Shown here: in pieces, positions 1-11,960 of the stretch
How the letters are laid out: every line of letters begins with the position of its first letter
Position numbering within the stretch: the first letter of the stretch is position 1
Source of the DNA: Chelonoidis abingdonii
Taxonomy: Eukaryota; Chordata; Testudines; Testudinidae
Length of the DNA: 64,000 bases
Assembly (NCBI RefSeq): GCF_003597395.2
Contig: NC_133772.1
Span: 143,489,048 to 143,553,047, forward strand
Direction: 5' to 3'
Notes under the pieces: model-generated
Database searches by the model: none
Told to the model about the DNA's origin: nothing
The model's input: only the letters and a program-made list of their open reading frames with translations
Translations under genes and position numbers: made by a program

Positions 1-764
1 AACTTACAGTCAGTTTATAGCCTGCAACATTCATTTAGACATACATGAAAGGTAATAACTTATAGTCAGCTTGTAATCAAATCTTCCTTTACAGAAACAC
101 TGTTACCGCCAGCCGAGATTTCCAGGTAGTTTGTATGCATGTCTTCATAAGGAAATAAATTAATTTCAATGATAATTCAAATCATCCACTCTATAATCTT
201 GCTCTATATTTAAATCTAATATTCTCTAGATGTTAAATGAACCTTAACTCTACAGCAGAGTCTCAGGTCCTACCTCCGATTCAGGCTTGCTCAGATCTGT
301 TTTAGTCTAGGCTGCAGGGTACCTGGCCTTGATTTAGAATTAACCTCCATTTTTCATTTTCTTATTGGCATCCTGTGAAGTAGCATAAAGCTCTTTGCTC
401 ATGGCTGCAATAATTCCTTTTGCTAATATATATCATATTAACTATTCTAAAACTTACCTGAGCAGAATGATTATTCCTGACATTTCATATTTGTTCTGAG
501 AAGGGAAGGAAATTTAACATATTGCACTTAGCAGGTGTAGCATTAGTAAGGTTCAAACACTTGGCAATTCCTCGTGAACGCTCCCAAGGTTGGGGTGCGG
601 GAGCAGGAGAATCCCACTAGCGTGATAATGTGACAGGCTGGCCTCTGGCGTGTCTGCTAGCTATGCAGCTCACTGTGTCTTTCCGGGGGGTCAAGGCAAT
701 GACATCGGCTCTAGGGAAAGACTCTTAACCATAGCAGGCTAACTTGCCATAAGACTGAGCGTGC
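1..764. other. No gene or clear repeat recognised
   Basis: Stop-rich in all frames with no repeat I can name; presumed MDGA2 intron. The part from about 530 to 764 is less AT-rich and could be a decayed internal piece of the CR1 that follows. Confidence 0.4.
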
Positions 765-1232
765 TAAATTGATGGGGGGATGTGATGACGCGATTGCCTA
801 CAATGGCGAATGGCCCATCCACTACTGCTATTAGCTAATATCTCTAACGGCCAGCACAGAGAGGAAGGGCTCTGAGTGACTACAGAGAATTCTTTCCCAG
901 GTGTTTGGCTGGTGGGTCTCGCCCACATGTTCAGGGTATAACTGATTGCCATGTTTAGGACTGGGGGGAAATTTCCTCCAGGTCAGATTGGCAGAGACCC
1001 TGGGGCTTTTTGCCTTCCTCTACAACATGAAGCCAGGGTCATTTTTTGGTTTCAACTAGAGTAAAGAGTGGATTCTTTGTGTATTAAGATTTCAGAACTT
1101 CAGTAACTCAGCGAGAGATTATAGGTCTATTACAGGAGCGGGTGAGGTTCTGTGGCCTGTGATTAGCAGGAGCTCAGACTATATGATCACGATGGTCCTT
1201 TCTGGCTTTAAAATCCGTGAGCCTATGAGCTA
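765..1232 (+). mobile_element. CR1 LINE 3' end
   Basis: Shares its order of landmarks with the CR1 copy at 53460..54115: CTACAGAGAATTCTTTCC, the GTTCAGGGT block, GGCAGATTGGCAGA-like block, then the CR1 terminus GATGGTCCTTTCTGGCTTTAAAA. Both copies lie on the plus strand. No reading frame survives. Confidence 0.8.
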
Positions 1233-2710
1233 GATCTGGGCCATCGAGAGAAATTCCTGAAATCTTTCTGATGGGAAATAGGAGAGACAGAGCAGAGCTA
1301 AAAGGAGGAGACGATAGCGCCAGATTCAGATGCCTTACTCCTCAAGCATTCCAATGCATACACGCTACCTGTAAATCTTTCAGTGGAGTGGTTAGCTGGA
1401 AGGGAGGAGAGGAGTCAAAATCTGACCCATAATTCATGGTTTTGCATCATTCCCTTTCTCGGCTACAGGAACTTAAACAACATCTGAACTTTCTATGTAA
1501 TTGTGAGCTTCCTTAAGTACTGGAACATCTCTAGCAGCTAAACTCAATGAATTTAGCATAAAGCACACTCAGCAGGTGTCTTTCTTTTAACAAACCAACA
1601 GACAAAAGAACAGGAGAGAGGTTATGGACTTGAGATTGGCTTTCCAAAGGGAGATACCTGTGGACAGCCAGTTATTTGTTTATTGATGACACTGATGAAA
1701 TCTGTACATGTAATTCCAAATGAACTGCCTTGCACCTAAGCTGTGCGTAACTCTGTTCTAATGAGTGCTTCTTCCACGCATCCCCAGTCCTAATAAAGGC
1801 AGGTTGGTAAATCATAAACCACCTGAATACCGAAAAATTCAAAAAAGCAGCAGGACAGATTATGAGCATGTCTGCACACAATGGAACAAAAACAAAAAAC
1901 AATTATCCCATTGATGTATATAGGCTTGCATATGAATAACTGACTTCAAATAAAATTGTGATAGGCTCAGTAATCCATGTTAGAACACATCCCATTATCT
2001 CGTCCTCTACTTTACAGGAGATGAGACCTGTGTGTTTGGTGATGCTATTTTTCAGTGTAAACGTGATATCACAGCTGGGTGCAACTGGTGGACAACTGCA
2101 AGCGTGTTCTCTACAGCGTCACAGACTCTTTGAGATTGCAGCAGCTCTCAGTGTTGGGGCTGGACTTTGATTCCAGATACTACAGTTTACATTCATTTTA
2201 CAGATGAGTTCTTTCTAAAATGGGGCTGTTTGTGCCCTATAGCACTAGCTTATGGGTATGGATATCACAGAACTCCACTAACAATGTGGCGGGTCAAACT
2301 TTTGTGGTCTCAGTTTCCCTCTACACAGTAAAGCGGTCCTTGGCTCCCAGGGTCAGAGAGTAGGTTTTGGAGTTACAGATAATAAACTAAAATTCTGCAG
2401 CCCTAACACAGTTGAGAGATCAAAGCATATTTCTATCACACCCTGAGCGATCATAAATCCATGTGCTTGATGACAAGGCCAAAGATAAAGAACAAAGGAG
2501 AGCAGAAATCTGAACTGGAGGCAGAGGCTTGCAGACCTCACATCTCCCCATTACTTGCATGTAATGTTAAGAAATATTTAATGTTTGTATTACAACAGCA
2601 ACTCTAGAGCTCCAGGGGGACCAGAACCCCACTGTGCGAGGGGCTGCAGAAACATGAAGTAAAATGATAGCCTAGAAAGAGTTCACCACCTTGGTTTAGG
2701 AACAAGGCGA
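1233..2710. other. No gene recognised; weak old repeat near 2590
   Basis: No exon-like frame with splice sites. Around 2593..2660 a faint antisense remnant of the L2-like 3' tail is visible (GTATTACAACAGCAACT... CCACTGTGCGAGG), matching a better copy at 44480..44784. Confidence 0.4.
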
Positions 2711-3718
2711 CAGTGGTCACCAACCGGTCAATCATGATCCACAGATCGATTCTGGAGCCTCTGCCAGTCAATCACAATCTCTGTCTGCTAAGTGTCTAGC
2801 GGCATAGCAGGGCTAAGGCAGGCTGCCTGCCTGCCCTGGTCCCGGCCCCACGCTGCTCCTGGGAGCGGCTGGCATGTCTCTGCAGTCTTTGGGGGGTGGG
2901 GCAGGTAGCTCTGAGCACTGTTGCTGTCTCCACACCTCCAGCTCTGACTCTGCAGTTTCCACTGGCGGGAACTGCAGCCAATGGGAGCTGCCGCGGTGGC
3001 ACTTGCAGCCCCTGGGGTGGGGCAGCTGGTCATCACATGCTGCCCGCGCCCACAAGCAGCACTCCCGCAGCTCCCTTTGTCTGACGTTCCCAGCCAACAG
3101 GAGCTGCAGGGTCAGCGCTGGGGATGGGGGCAGCATGCGGAGCCACCCAGGGGCTGCAGAGACAGGCCAGCCGCTTCCAGGAGCGACGTGAGGGCAGGGC
3201 AGGCAGGGACCCTGCCTTAGTCCCACTGCGCTTCCGACCAGGAGCTGCCTGTAGTAAGCACCTCCTGGCTGAAGCATGCACCTCACACCCCCTCCTGCAC
3301 CTCAATCCTTTGCCCCAGCCTGCACCCAAATGTCCTCCCAGAACCCATACCCCTCACTCCCTCCTGCACCCCAACCCTTTGCCCCAGCCTGGAGCCCCCT
3401 CCTACACCCAAACTCCCTCCCAGAGCTTGCACCCTTCAACCCTCTCCTGTATGCCAACCCTCTGCCCCAGGCTCAGCCCAGAGCCCCCTCCCCACACTTT
3501 GAACCCCTCAGCCCCAGCCTCGAGCCTGCACCTCCTCCCGCATCCCAACCACCTGCCCCAGCCCAGTGAAAGTGAGTGAGAGTGGGGGAGAGTGAATGAC
3601 GGAGGGAGGGGAGAATGGAGTGAGTAGGGTGGGGCCTCAGGGAAAGGGGCAAGGTAGATCCTGAGTTGATCTCAAATTTAAAAAGTGATCTTGTGAGTAA
3701 AAAGGTTGGAGACCACTG
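2711..3718. mobile_element. hAT-like non-autonomous DNA transposon with 15-bp TIRs
   Basis: Starts CAGTGGTCACCAACC (2711..2725) and ends with the near-perfect inverse GGTTGGAGACCACTG (3704..3718). The interior is GC-rich, with a C-rich degenerate tandem array at 3280..3562 and repeated GGGAGCTGC blocks. No transposase frame exists. The 8 bases either side (CAAGGCGA and TTGTGGAG) do not match, so the target duplication has decayed or the ends are slightly misplaced. Confidence 0.75.
3280..3562 (+). repeat. C-rich degenerate minisatellite inside the hAT-like element
   Basis: Roughly 40 to 60-bp units built around CTCCTGCACCCCAACCC and TTTGCCCCAGCCT recur with drift. The array is open in more than one frame only because it is low-complexity sequence. 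Confidence 0.65.
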
Positions 3719-3769
3719 TTGTGGAGGAACAGGGAAACAAGGTAACAATAAATCAAGCAATTTCTGCTT

Positions 3770-4035
3770 GATAAGCAGAAGCCAGAGCTGACCACGCTGG
3801 GATCAGCTGATGGGGCTTTGTAGGCATTACTGCAGAGGTGAGTCTTGAGGCAGGATTTGAAGGAGTACGGTAGTGGCTTTATGGAATGCTGCAGGGAATC
3901 TGAATACTGCACTGCCAACTCTGTTTTCTTCTGGCATAGGGACTGAAAAGGTGATGGACACAATAAGGCATTAAGTGAATTCCCTCTTGCAGCTACACAA
4001 ACTTTATGGGCTGTATTGTACAGCATGTTAAATAG
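3770..4035 (-). mobile_element. Possible L2-clade LINE remnant, antisense
   Basis: On the minus strand a short frame reads SFKSCLKTHLC, resembling the C-terminal FKSxLKTHLF signature of L2-like LINE ORF2. The rest is too degraded to be sure. Confidence 0.35.
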
Positions 4036-4685
4036 GCAGTTAATATTGCTTCACCCTTAAACATATTAGCTTTGATATTGTGGCTGAAACACTAGCTGAT
4101 ATTTGGCAGCTAGGAATAAAATACAATCTGGTGGGAGGAGAACAGCTCCTTCGAATCAGTTTTAGTTTTGGATCTGATCCCGGAACACAGAAATAAGACT
4201 CAGGATTGATTAAATTGTTTGGAATAATTGTAAGGACCTCTTGATATCCAATTAGAGAGAGATTATTTCTCCAAATATGAATGAGATCTGATGAAAGCGC
4301 TATAGTCTTATTAAAGTGCAAAGAGAAGGGCACCTTAGGGCAAAAAAAAGTACTAGCTCACAGAATCATCATAGGCCTCAAAATCCAAAGAGGTTCAAGC
4401 AACCCTGTACAAAGTTTAGATACTAGTTCAGGGAAGAGAACTGGAACTGGTTGACATTTTTTGAGAATGTGAAATTTCAGCAATGGAAATTCTGGACAAA
4501 TGTTGAGTTTTTTAAAATGTCACAATTTTCGCCAGCTTTTAAGAAAGCAAAAAGTAGCTGCTAGTGGGGTGTGGTCTATTGTAACATCAGACCATTCAGA
4601 CAGATAGAAACAGCAAGATAAAAATGGAAATATTACGCCACGTATAGCTTGAAAAAAAAAGGTAATAATTGGAAATGTACCAATC
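4036..4685. other. No feature recognised
   Basis: AT-rich, stop-rich sequence; presumed intron. Confidence 0.35.
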
Positions 4686-4850
4686 TCCTAGAACAGGAAG
4701 GGACTTTGAAAGGTCATTGAGTCCAGCCCCCTACCTTCACTAACAGGACCAATTTTTGCCCCAAATCCCTAAGTGGCCCCCTTAAGGATTGAACTCGCAA
4801 CCCTGGGTTGAGCAGACCAATGCTCAAACCACTGAGCTATCCCTCCCCTT
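4686..4850 (-). mobile_element. tRNA-derived SINE with CR1-like tail
   Basis: On the minus strand the head contains an A box (TAGCTCAGTGGTTTGAGC, 4839..4822) and a B box (GGTTGCGAGTTCAATCC, 4802..4786), as in a tRNA gene. The tail carries the CR1-like block around GGTCATTGAGTCCAGC (given as on the plus strand). Turtle polIII/SINEs that share their 3' tail with CR1 are established in the literature; this copy is full-structured but not a functional tRNA. Confidence 0.85.
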
Positions 4851-5043
4851 GTTGAAGAGTAGGTAAGGGGGACAGTATTGTTATATGACCTCTGAGTCGG
4901 AACCAGCCAAACGAAAGGGTTGTGAATGTACGTGGTGCTCCACAGAAAACATGAATTAGTCAGTCCTCAATGAAACTGGGATGTTTTTCCCTGAAAGATT
5001 TTGGTCACTTGGCTTCCGTCAGGCTTGTGGTGTAAGATGCTCT

Positions 5044-5598
5044 TGTTAGGGAAAATAACCCCCCCTCTATTATCTTAGGCCCTAGGCCTTTGAGCAAAAA
5101 TAATTTAGAGCTTTAACTTAGCTTGTTTTACTGTATAAAGGGCATGCTGAGGCAGAAAGATGTAGTCAGGGCCCAAAAGAGGAACTAGATTTGGATAAAG
5201 GGGAACCAGGAGATCTGTTTTGATAACAGCTGACCCTGCTGTCGAGACTACAGAAAAAGTGCTAAAACGGTAAAACCGCAGACTTGACTGGCAAAGACTA
5301 TAACAGGAAAATAGGAAAATGTGTGAGAGTTGCTTGCTAAATAGCAATATGTATGCCATAGGGTAAATATTAGTCATGTTTTGCAGCATTAGCAATTTGT
5401 ATTCCAAATAAGGTTATATCTATGTGTGACGTTTTGCGGTTTTAACCTTTATAAGCTCAGTAACATTTGTAACAGGCAGGCCAGCCTAACCCTTGCATGG
5501 GAGCACGCTGGCCTCCGCTTGTGCACAGGTGTAATCAATAAAGGAGCCTCCGGCTGTCTGATTTAAAATTCACTAGAGTGGTGATCTTTTCCCCGACA
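5044..5598 (+). mobile_element. Solo LTR of an endogenous retrovirus, 4-bp target duplication
   Basis: Begins TGTTAGGGAAAA and ends CCCCGACA (TG..CA rule). It is flanked on both sides by CTCT (5040..5043 and 5599..5602). A TATAAG box (5450) and AATAAA (5537..5542) give the plus orientation and a U3-R-U5 order. The copy at 10428..11065 shares both ends and the AATAAA region. A 4-bp duplication suits an ERV1-type integrase. No internal viral genes are present. Confidence 0.85.
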
Positions 5599-5869
5599 CT
5601 CTTTACTATGCATAAGGGAATCAGAATATGGCCTCGAGGGAATAGGGATTCTCCAATCAGTGCAATGACCTGAAACGACACAGGTCTTGCCATCGTCCAT
5701 ATACAGGAGGACATTGGTCACTGACAAAAAAAGTGAGGGTTGGATGAACTAAAGATAGGCCAAGTCGTTTAAAATGAAATGCATTCAATTACTGTATGTT
5801 AGAATCTGTCTGTAGAATATTTACTAGTTATTATTTCATAAATCTGCATTGGTAACCTAAACTGGTTTG

Positions 5870-6276
5870 AAACTTCTGGATGAGGTTCTCTGGCCTGTGT
5901 TATACAGGATGTCAGACTAGATCAGGGGTCGGCAACCTATGGCATGTGTGCCAAAGGTAGTACACAAGCTGGTTTTCAATGGCCCTCACATTGCCCGGAT
6001 CCTAGCCACCGTCTGGGGGGCTCTGCATTTTAATTTAATTTTAAATGAAGCTTCTTAAACATTTTTAAAACCTTATTTACTTTACATACAACAATAGTTT
6101 AGTTATATATTATAGACTTATAGAAAGAGACCTTCTAAAAAGGTTAAAATGTATCATTGGAACGCAAAACCTTAAATGAGAGTGAATAAATGAAGACTCA
6201 GCACACCACTTCTGAAAGGTTGCCGACCCCTGGACTAGATCATAATAATGGTCCCTTCTGGTTTTAAAATCTCTGG
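5870..6276 (+). mobile_element. CR1 LINE terminus split by a hAT MITE
   Basis: The CR1 end is in two pieces, 5870..5922 (CTGGCCTGTGTTATACAGG, then GACTAGAT) and 6241..6276 (GGTCCCTTCTGGTTTTAAAA). They join seamlessly when the 310-bp MITE at 5923..6232 and one copy of its duplication are removed. Confidence 0.85.
5923..6232. mobile_element. hAT (Charlie-like) MITE, 310 bp, perfect 8-bp TSD
   Basis: Perfect 15-bp inverted termini CAGGGGTCGGCAACC and GGTTGCCGACCCCTG. The target duplication GACTAGAT is identical at 5915..5922 and 6233..6240. No coding capacity. An 8-bp duplication is diagnostic for hAT. Confidence 0.93.
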
Positions 6277-7231
6277 TTTGCAATTGTACAAATAAAGCAT
6301 CAAGGACTCTCTGCGACAAGAGGTCAGGACATCTGAGAGATACAGTACACAACTGAACATTAAACCAAGTTGGGAATGCACTAAAAACATATACTGGTAT
6401 GAACGAGGAGAAATTTGAAATCAGTCTCCTGGTCCAAATCATGGTAAAGACAAAGAACCTCTCTCCCACTGAATGGAAAGCAAGGATCCATTAAAATAAC
6501 ATTAGATTTCTCCTCTACACTGGGTATGTGAAACAGTGATACAGTGGTATATGATATCACGCAAAGCAGAGGAAGTACTCCAGTGTCAGCTATCACAAAA
6601 AGAGAAGGAAAAACAGACAAACAAAACAAAAATGCATTTTAAGAATGTGTAAAAAGTTGCCACTTGAAATCGCATACATGGATAATTTAAATCTGAAGAT
6701 TATTTGCTCCCATCTGTGCTTTTAACTCTAGGTTCAGTACAACTCAAAAGATTGATGGTGGGGTTCTGATCTTCTAAATACAGTTGCTAGAGATCTAGCC
6801 CCCTCCCCCAGTAATTGCTTAAAACACTGACAGCATACAAGGCAGAAATCACATCAGTGAAAAATATCTGCAGTCTTTGATTTTTAAAAAGTTTAGGCTT
6901 CCTTGATAATCTGCATAGATTATCTCCATTGTCAAACATGAGCTGCCACAGAACAGAAGGAGTTTGTTTTGTGTTCCAGATAACATAAGCAGCACATCCT
7001 AGTGTCAATGGTGGCTCCAAGCATATACATTAAAAACAAAACAAAATAAAATAAAACACCACAGAACTGCCAAACTGCTGTTGGGACTTGACCAATGTTA
7101 CAGCAATGAAATCTACAATTATCTTTGGGTAGAAGGCCACAGAGGGGCTTTTAATTAGCCAGGATAGCCTGGTACAGCTGCCTAATTAGGTTTCAGGGTG
7201 GTAGCGATCACTCGTCAGTTGGGGAGTCAGC
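6277..7231. other. No feature recognised
   Basis: No exon-like frame or named repeat; presumed intron. Confidence 0.35.
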
Positions 7232-7462
7232 ATGATGAGTCTATGATCAACTGGTAGAGCACTGGAGTGGGACACAGGAGTACTGGGTCCTATTGCCATC
7301 TCCCGGGTGACCTCGAGCAAGTCAAGTAAATTCCCTGTGCCTCAGTTTTCCCTTCTATAAAACTGAGACAATGATACTGCTCTCCTTGGTAAAGCACTTT
7401 GAGATCTACTGATAAAAAGTGTTACATAACAGCCAGGTGTCATTGTTATTATTGATGGCACC
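7232..7462 (+). mobile_element. MIR (CORE-SINE) copy
   Basis: A tRNA-like head with an A-box remnant (CAACTGGTAGAGCACTGG) is followed by the CORE (GGGTGACCTCGAGCAAGTCA), CTGTGCCTCAGTTTTCCC, and AAAGCACTTTGAGAT near the 3' end. This order is the classic MIR layout. Confidence 0.85.
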
Positions 7463-8222
7463 ATACATAATGTAGGTCAATTTAAATCCGTAGTGCAAAC
7501 CTGCCCTTAGATTCCTAATCCAGTTATCAATGGGCGTGAAAGGATAAACTGAGTTAGATTTTTTAAAATACCTTGGCAGTGAGTCCTACATCTCACCAGT
7601 GCTTTCCCTGCTAGTCCAAAAATATTTTACGTATGTGGTTTAGTGCATGCTTTTTCATTTTTGCATACGTCTATCATCATGTATTTGGGCTGGGATCAGA
7701 AGTGGAACTATGGAAAGGCTGTTCTGTACCTTCAGCCACAATCAGGAAATCCCCCGAATTTCCTCAGAAAGCATGTTCACAAGATTTCTAACTTGTTTTG
7801 CCAGATCTCAAATATTTCTGACAAACTTTAATAAGAGGAGAACTCCTGAGTCCTTATGTGAAAAGCACCTGAGCCCCCCTTTGGAGATGTGCATAGCACT
7901 ATTTTATATTCTGAAAAAACATAGTGAAGTACAACCCAGGGCTTTGGGAGCAGAGAAATGAGACTTCCTGTCTTTGTTATTCTGCTAACCAGTACACTAA
8001 CACTGTGTACTTAGTGAATCACTAAACCAGATCCACCTACTCAAGGTTTTGTTGCCAGCTAGCTAGTTATGGGAGCAGCCAGTTCATTTGTTGTTTTGAT
8101 GTCAGGAGAAAAGAACAGTTGAAACCCCAGGAGATGCCATCAAGAGCAGATAGCTTACCAAGGCAGGGGAAAGGACATCCAGCTCAGTCCCAGATTCCCT
8201 TTTAGATAACCCTGAAAAGCAC
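7463..8222. other. No feature recognised
   Basis: Short overlapping frames at 7643..7961 have no splice context or recognisable product. Confidence 0.35.
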
Positions 8223-9015
8223 TGTCAGAAACATACAGCTATGGGTAGCATAAAATCCCTCCTTTACCTGTAAGGGGTTAAGAAGCTCAAATAACCTGGT
8301 TGGCACCTGACCAAAAGGATCAATAAGGAAAGAAGATGCTTTCAAATCTGGGGAGGGGAGGTTTTGTTTGTGCTCTCTTTGTTTGTTCCCTCTCGCTAGA
8401 GAGAGAGAGAGACCAAGCAGGTAACCCACCTCCTGCTGAAATGATACATCTAAAATTACAGAAATGGTAAGTAATCGCAAGGAAATGCATTAGAATATCT
8501 TTTGTTTTAGCTTGTGAATTTTCCCTCTGCTAAGAGGGAGGTTTCTTCCTGTTTTTTGTAACTTTGAAGTTAAGCCTAAAGGGGAATCCTCTGTGTTTTA
8601 AATCTTTTTATTACCCTGTAGAATTACCTTCCATCCTGATTTTACAGAGGTGCTTCTTTTACATTTTTCTTTATAATAAAGTTCTTCTTTTAAGAACCTG
8701 ATTGGTTTTTAGTGTCCTAAAACCCCAAGACTCTGGTCTGTGCTCACTTTGTTAACCTATTGGGTAGTATATTATTCTCAAGACTCCCCAGGAAAGGGGT
8801 GAAAAGGCTTGGGGGGATATTTTTTGGGGGTGGGGGAGATAGGGCTCCATATGACCCTCCCTGAACGTTTGTTTAAATCACTTGGTGGTGGCAGCAATAC
8901 CGTCCAAGGACAAGGAAAGGATTTTGCCTTGGGGAAGTTTTTAACCTAAGCTGGTGGAATATAAGTTTAGGGGGTCTTTCATGCGGGTCCCCACATCTGT
9001 ATCCCAGAGTACCAC
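8223..9015 (+). mobile_element. LTR-type repeat, probably ERV or Gypsy
   Basis: Starts TGTCAGAAACATACAGC, has GTAAGGGGTTAAGAAGCTC near the 5' end, an A-rich polyadenylation area (TATAATAAAGTTCTTC, about 8671..8686) and TTTCATGCGGGTCCCCACA near the 3' end. The overall layout resembles the minus-strand repeat at 63191..64000. The 3' end and target duplication are unclear. Confidence 0.55.
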
Positions 9016-10427
9016 ACATCATGTGCCACGTAGCTGCTAATTGGTCATATTTGCAGCACTTTTTGCAGTTTGCCCCCTGATGCAGCAAGCTCAGCCTGAA
9101 CTGGTGTACCACAAGCACCACGGCTGCAAATATCGAGCCATTAATCTTAAAGCTTCTATGAGTGGCAATTCAAACACACTTTTCTTCCCCACTATTTGGC
9201 CGGTTAAATTGCAGGGATGTACATGCTGATGACAATGAAAGAGTGAGTGGTTCTTCAGTGAAGCCAGGAAAGTGTGGGGATGAGGACCCCATCAGCCTCC
9301 ACAAAGCCAAAGCACCATGATCCTTGGGAGCTCATTTTAAATGAACATGAGCACCTCAAAGATGCTGAATTGCATCTGCCGTGCAAGCTACTATTTTACC
9401 AGCCAAATGTTAGCAATTACCATGTGGAAATAGGCTCCTTATCAAGTAATAACTTTCTATTCCTACAATAGATGCTTGCAGAGATCACTTCTAGCTGCGG
9501 TAACATACACTTCTCTTGTAGGGTTCTATTACGCCTTTTAGTCATTGTCTTGGGCAGAGAGAGATGTGAAGCCATTCAGAGCTGCTGGGAGCACTGGCAG
9601 TCCTTGTACCTCCCACATCCCCTAGTACACAGAGGGACTGTGCCTGCTGCTGCAGCACCTAATAGCGCATAGGTTCCCCCTTTGCAGCTGGGCAACCTTG
9701 ATGGCTCACACAGAGTTGGAGGAACCAATCTCCCTGCCCTTCACCATCCACCTTGAAAAGGCTTGCACCCAAGAGGGTGCAGTCCCCGTACGCTGCATGG
9801 CCTGAAAATGCAGCCAGCCCCTGCATGGGGACATAACGGAGTAGGAGGAAAAGCTCCTTGTTCCTTCCCCACTCCTTGACCACCTCAACAGGACCAACCA
9901 CAATCTAGCCCTTGCTTTGACTTGCTGCACCTCAGTGTGGTTAGAAACTGCACGCTATACTGGAGTCCTGCTGGGCAACCAGCAAGCTGACATAAATTAA
10001 GCATTAGCCATAAAGACAAATCAGCCTGTAGAAACAATCCTTCTGCTTCTAATGCTATCTGGAGAAAAACACAACCGAAGATCAGAGGAAAATGAGAATG
10101 GCCTCCTCAGCTCCTAGGGTGTGAATTAGTACTAATCTTCTGGTAAAGAAGAAAAATTAAATGGGGCATGAGAATGCTCTTTCCCCTGCAGGTTCTGTCT
10201 TTGTCACTCGTATGCACGGCACTACAGGTAGCGCGTGGATGTGCTTCAGCCAGCGACAGCCACACATCAGTCATGCACAGCAGCGAAGCCGTTACCCAGT
10301 GAAGAGGTATGCACAGTTCTAGGGTGTGAGTCAGCAATAGCAACTGAAAGATTTACAGCCTCTACCTTTCTGCAAACATCTTCAGAGCATGAAACAGAAT
10401 ATATCCAGCATTGCTGATCAACACCAG
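9016..10427. other. No gene recognised
   Basis: Two overlapping minus-strand frames at 9659..9930 lie in a GC-richer patch, but no splice sites, homology or repeat name could be assigned. Confidence 0.35.
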
Positions 10428-11065
10428 TGTCGGGGAAAAGAAGATCACCTCTGTGATTTGATCAGACAGCCTGAGGCACCTTTATTGAATATACACCTGT
10501 GCACAAGTGGAGGTCAGCGTTCTCCCATGCAAGGGATGGGCTGGCCTCCTGAGCATGCTTATGCTTCAGCTTATATAGCTACAAACCGCAATTTAGCATA
10601 TTTCATTAAATCATTTGTTATACCTTTTATGGTTATTCATGTGACATATATTTCATAAACAATTAAGTAATTGCCTTATTTGATACTTAAACTCCTATAA
10701 CCCTCTTAAAATGCAAGCGTACTGTGTTTCATTTCTGTATAGATAGTCCCCTGACAGTCAGGCAACCTTGACTGTTCAGACACCCCTACTTGCGGTTTTT
10801 TGTTTGGCAAGCTATGCAGGCCTATTTGGGGTCCTTGTGACCTGTGTCTAGTTCCCCAATTCCGGCCAGATGGCTTTTATGCTGATAAATCGTCTTCTTT
10901 ATCTTGGTTAATATGTCGTTAGTACATGCGTTTATTTTTATCGAATAAGATTGAAGCAGGCTGTCTGGATTTTAGTCGGGTTGTTAGGGAACTTCCATTT
11001 AGGCCTCCTGTTAACGCTAGTAGTTGTTAGTAAGAATAATAGACTAGGGGCCTTTTTCCCTGACA
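10428..11065 (-). mobile_element. Solo LTR, same ERV family as 5044..5598, opposite strand
   Basis: Read on the minus strand it starts TGTCAGGGAAAA and ends TTTTCCCCGACA. It is flanked by CCAG on both sides (10424..10427, 11066..11069). The complement of TATATAAG (10571..10578) and of AATAAA (10481..10486) give the minus orientation. The U5 end (GGCTGTCTGAT, GTGATCTT) matches the other copy. It is about 80 bp longer than its relative. Confidence 0.85.
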
Positions 11066-11739
11066 CCAGCAATTGCTAACTAAAACCACATTGCCTGTTT
11101 CAGAGCATGTTAACTAGCCTTTAAAGAGTTATTAAAAGAGGGAGCATGTTAATTCATCCAGAAGGATCTTACCAATGAGAAAACTAGAGATGATCAAACC
11201 ACAATGGAAGATGCAATAAACGTATTCACATGCTGACACAGGATGTAGTTAATGGTGGGGGTGGGGGAATAATCACTGGTTTCACCATGGCCTTGCCCTT
11301 AGTATATAGGAAAGCCATATTAGCAGTTCACATTCGTTAGCCTTTGTAGATTGTCCCTCTTAAATAGGAATGCACAATGGCAAAGAGCAAAACTCACTCC
11401 AGTAAGCCCCACAGTCCTTCCCACATATATTGAGACTATCCAGAGGGTCCTTTCCTGAACAGTTGCATAATAATATTTTCACTGACTGCAACATTGGTAG
11501 TAGGGGAAAATAATCATGTTTTAAAGATAGCATGGAACCCATTTTCTGGGGTAGCCTCAACTTATGTAGTTGGTTTCTTCAAAAAATAAAAAGTGAATTC
11601 TGGATGGGAAAAAATCCTATTTCTCAGCAGTAAAGATGATATTTTGAGGTGAACATGATGAGATTTTCTATGAACTTGACCATTTTTTTTAATACCATGC
11701 CCTCTTCTTCATGATTTGATTGTTCTGAACTCAACAGCA
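11066..11739. other. No feature recognised
   Basis: Presumed intron; a short purine run GGTGGGGGTGGGGG lies near 11255. Confidence 0.35.
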
Positions 11740-11960
11740 AAGCCCTTGTTTTCACGTTTAAATCCCTCTTAAAACCTCACTTCTGCTGTGCTGCCTATAG
11801 TGGATCTAGTTGATGTGTTTAGAAAATCTTTTTCTGTTCTCCTTCCCTGACTTCTCTCTGTCCATCCCCAGACTGCGAGCTCCTCAAGGCAAGAACCTTT
11901 CCTTTTTCTGCCCATGGAAGGTGCCTAACACATCACAAGCACTCACACAAAAACAAAACA
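11740..11960 (+). mobile_element. L2-clade LINE 3' end
   Basis: A remnant of the C-terminal ORF2 signature (TTTAAATCCCTCTTAAAACC) is followed by the tail GACTGCGAGCTCCTCAAGGC and GGTGCCTAACACA, and an A-rich end. Confidence 0.55.

Noticed and set aside
3124..3579. 151-codon plus-strand frame
   Set aside because: C-rich degenerate minisatellite inside a hAT-like element; several overlapping frames are open.
2703..3726. 8-bp target duplication for the 2711..3718 element
   Set aside because: CAAGGCGA and TTGTGGAG do not match, so only the TIRs support the boundaries.
4786..4839. Possible tRNA gene on the minus strand
   Set aside because: A and B boxes are the head of a SINE with CR1-like tail; no cloverleaf.
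5044..11065. One provirus bounded by two LTRs
   Set aside because: The LTRs are in opposite orientation with different target duplications and no retroviral genes between them.
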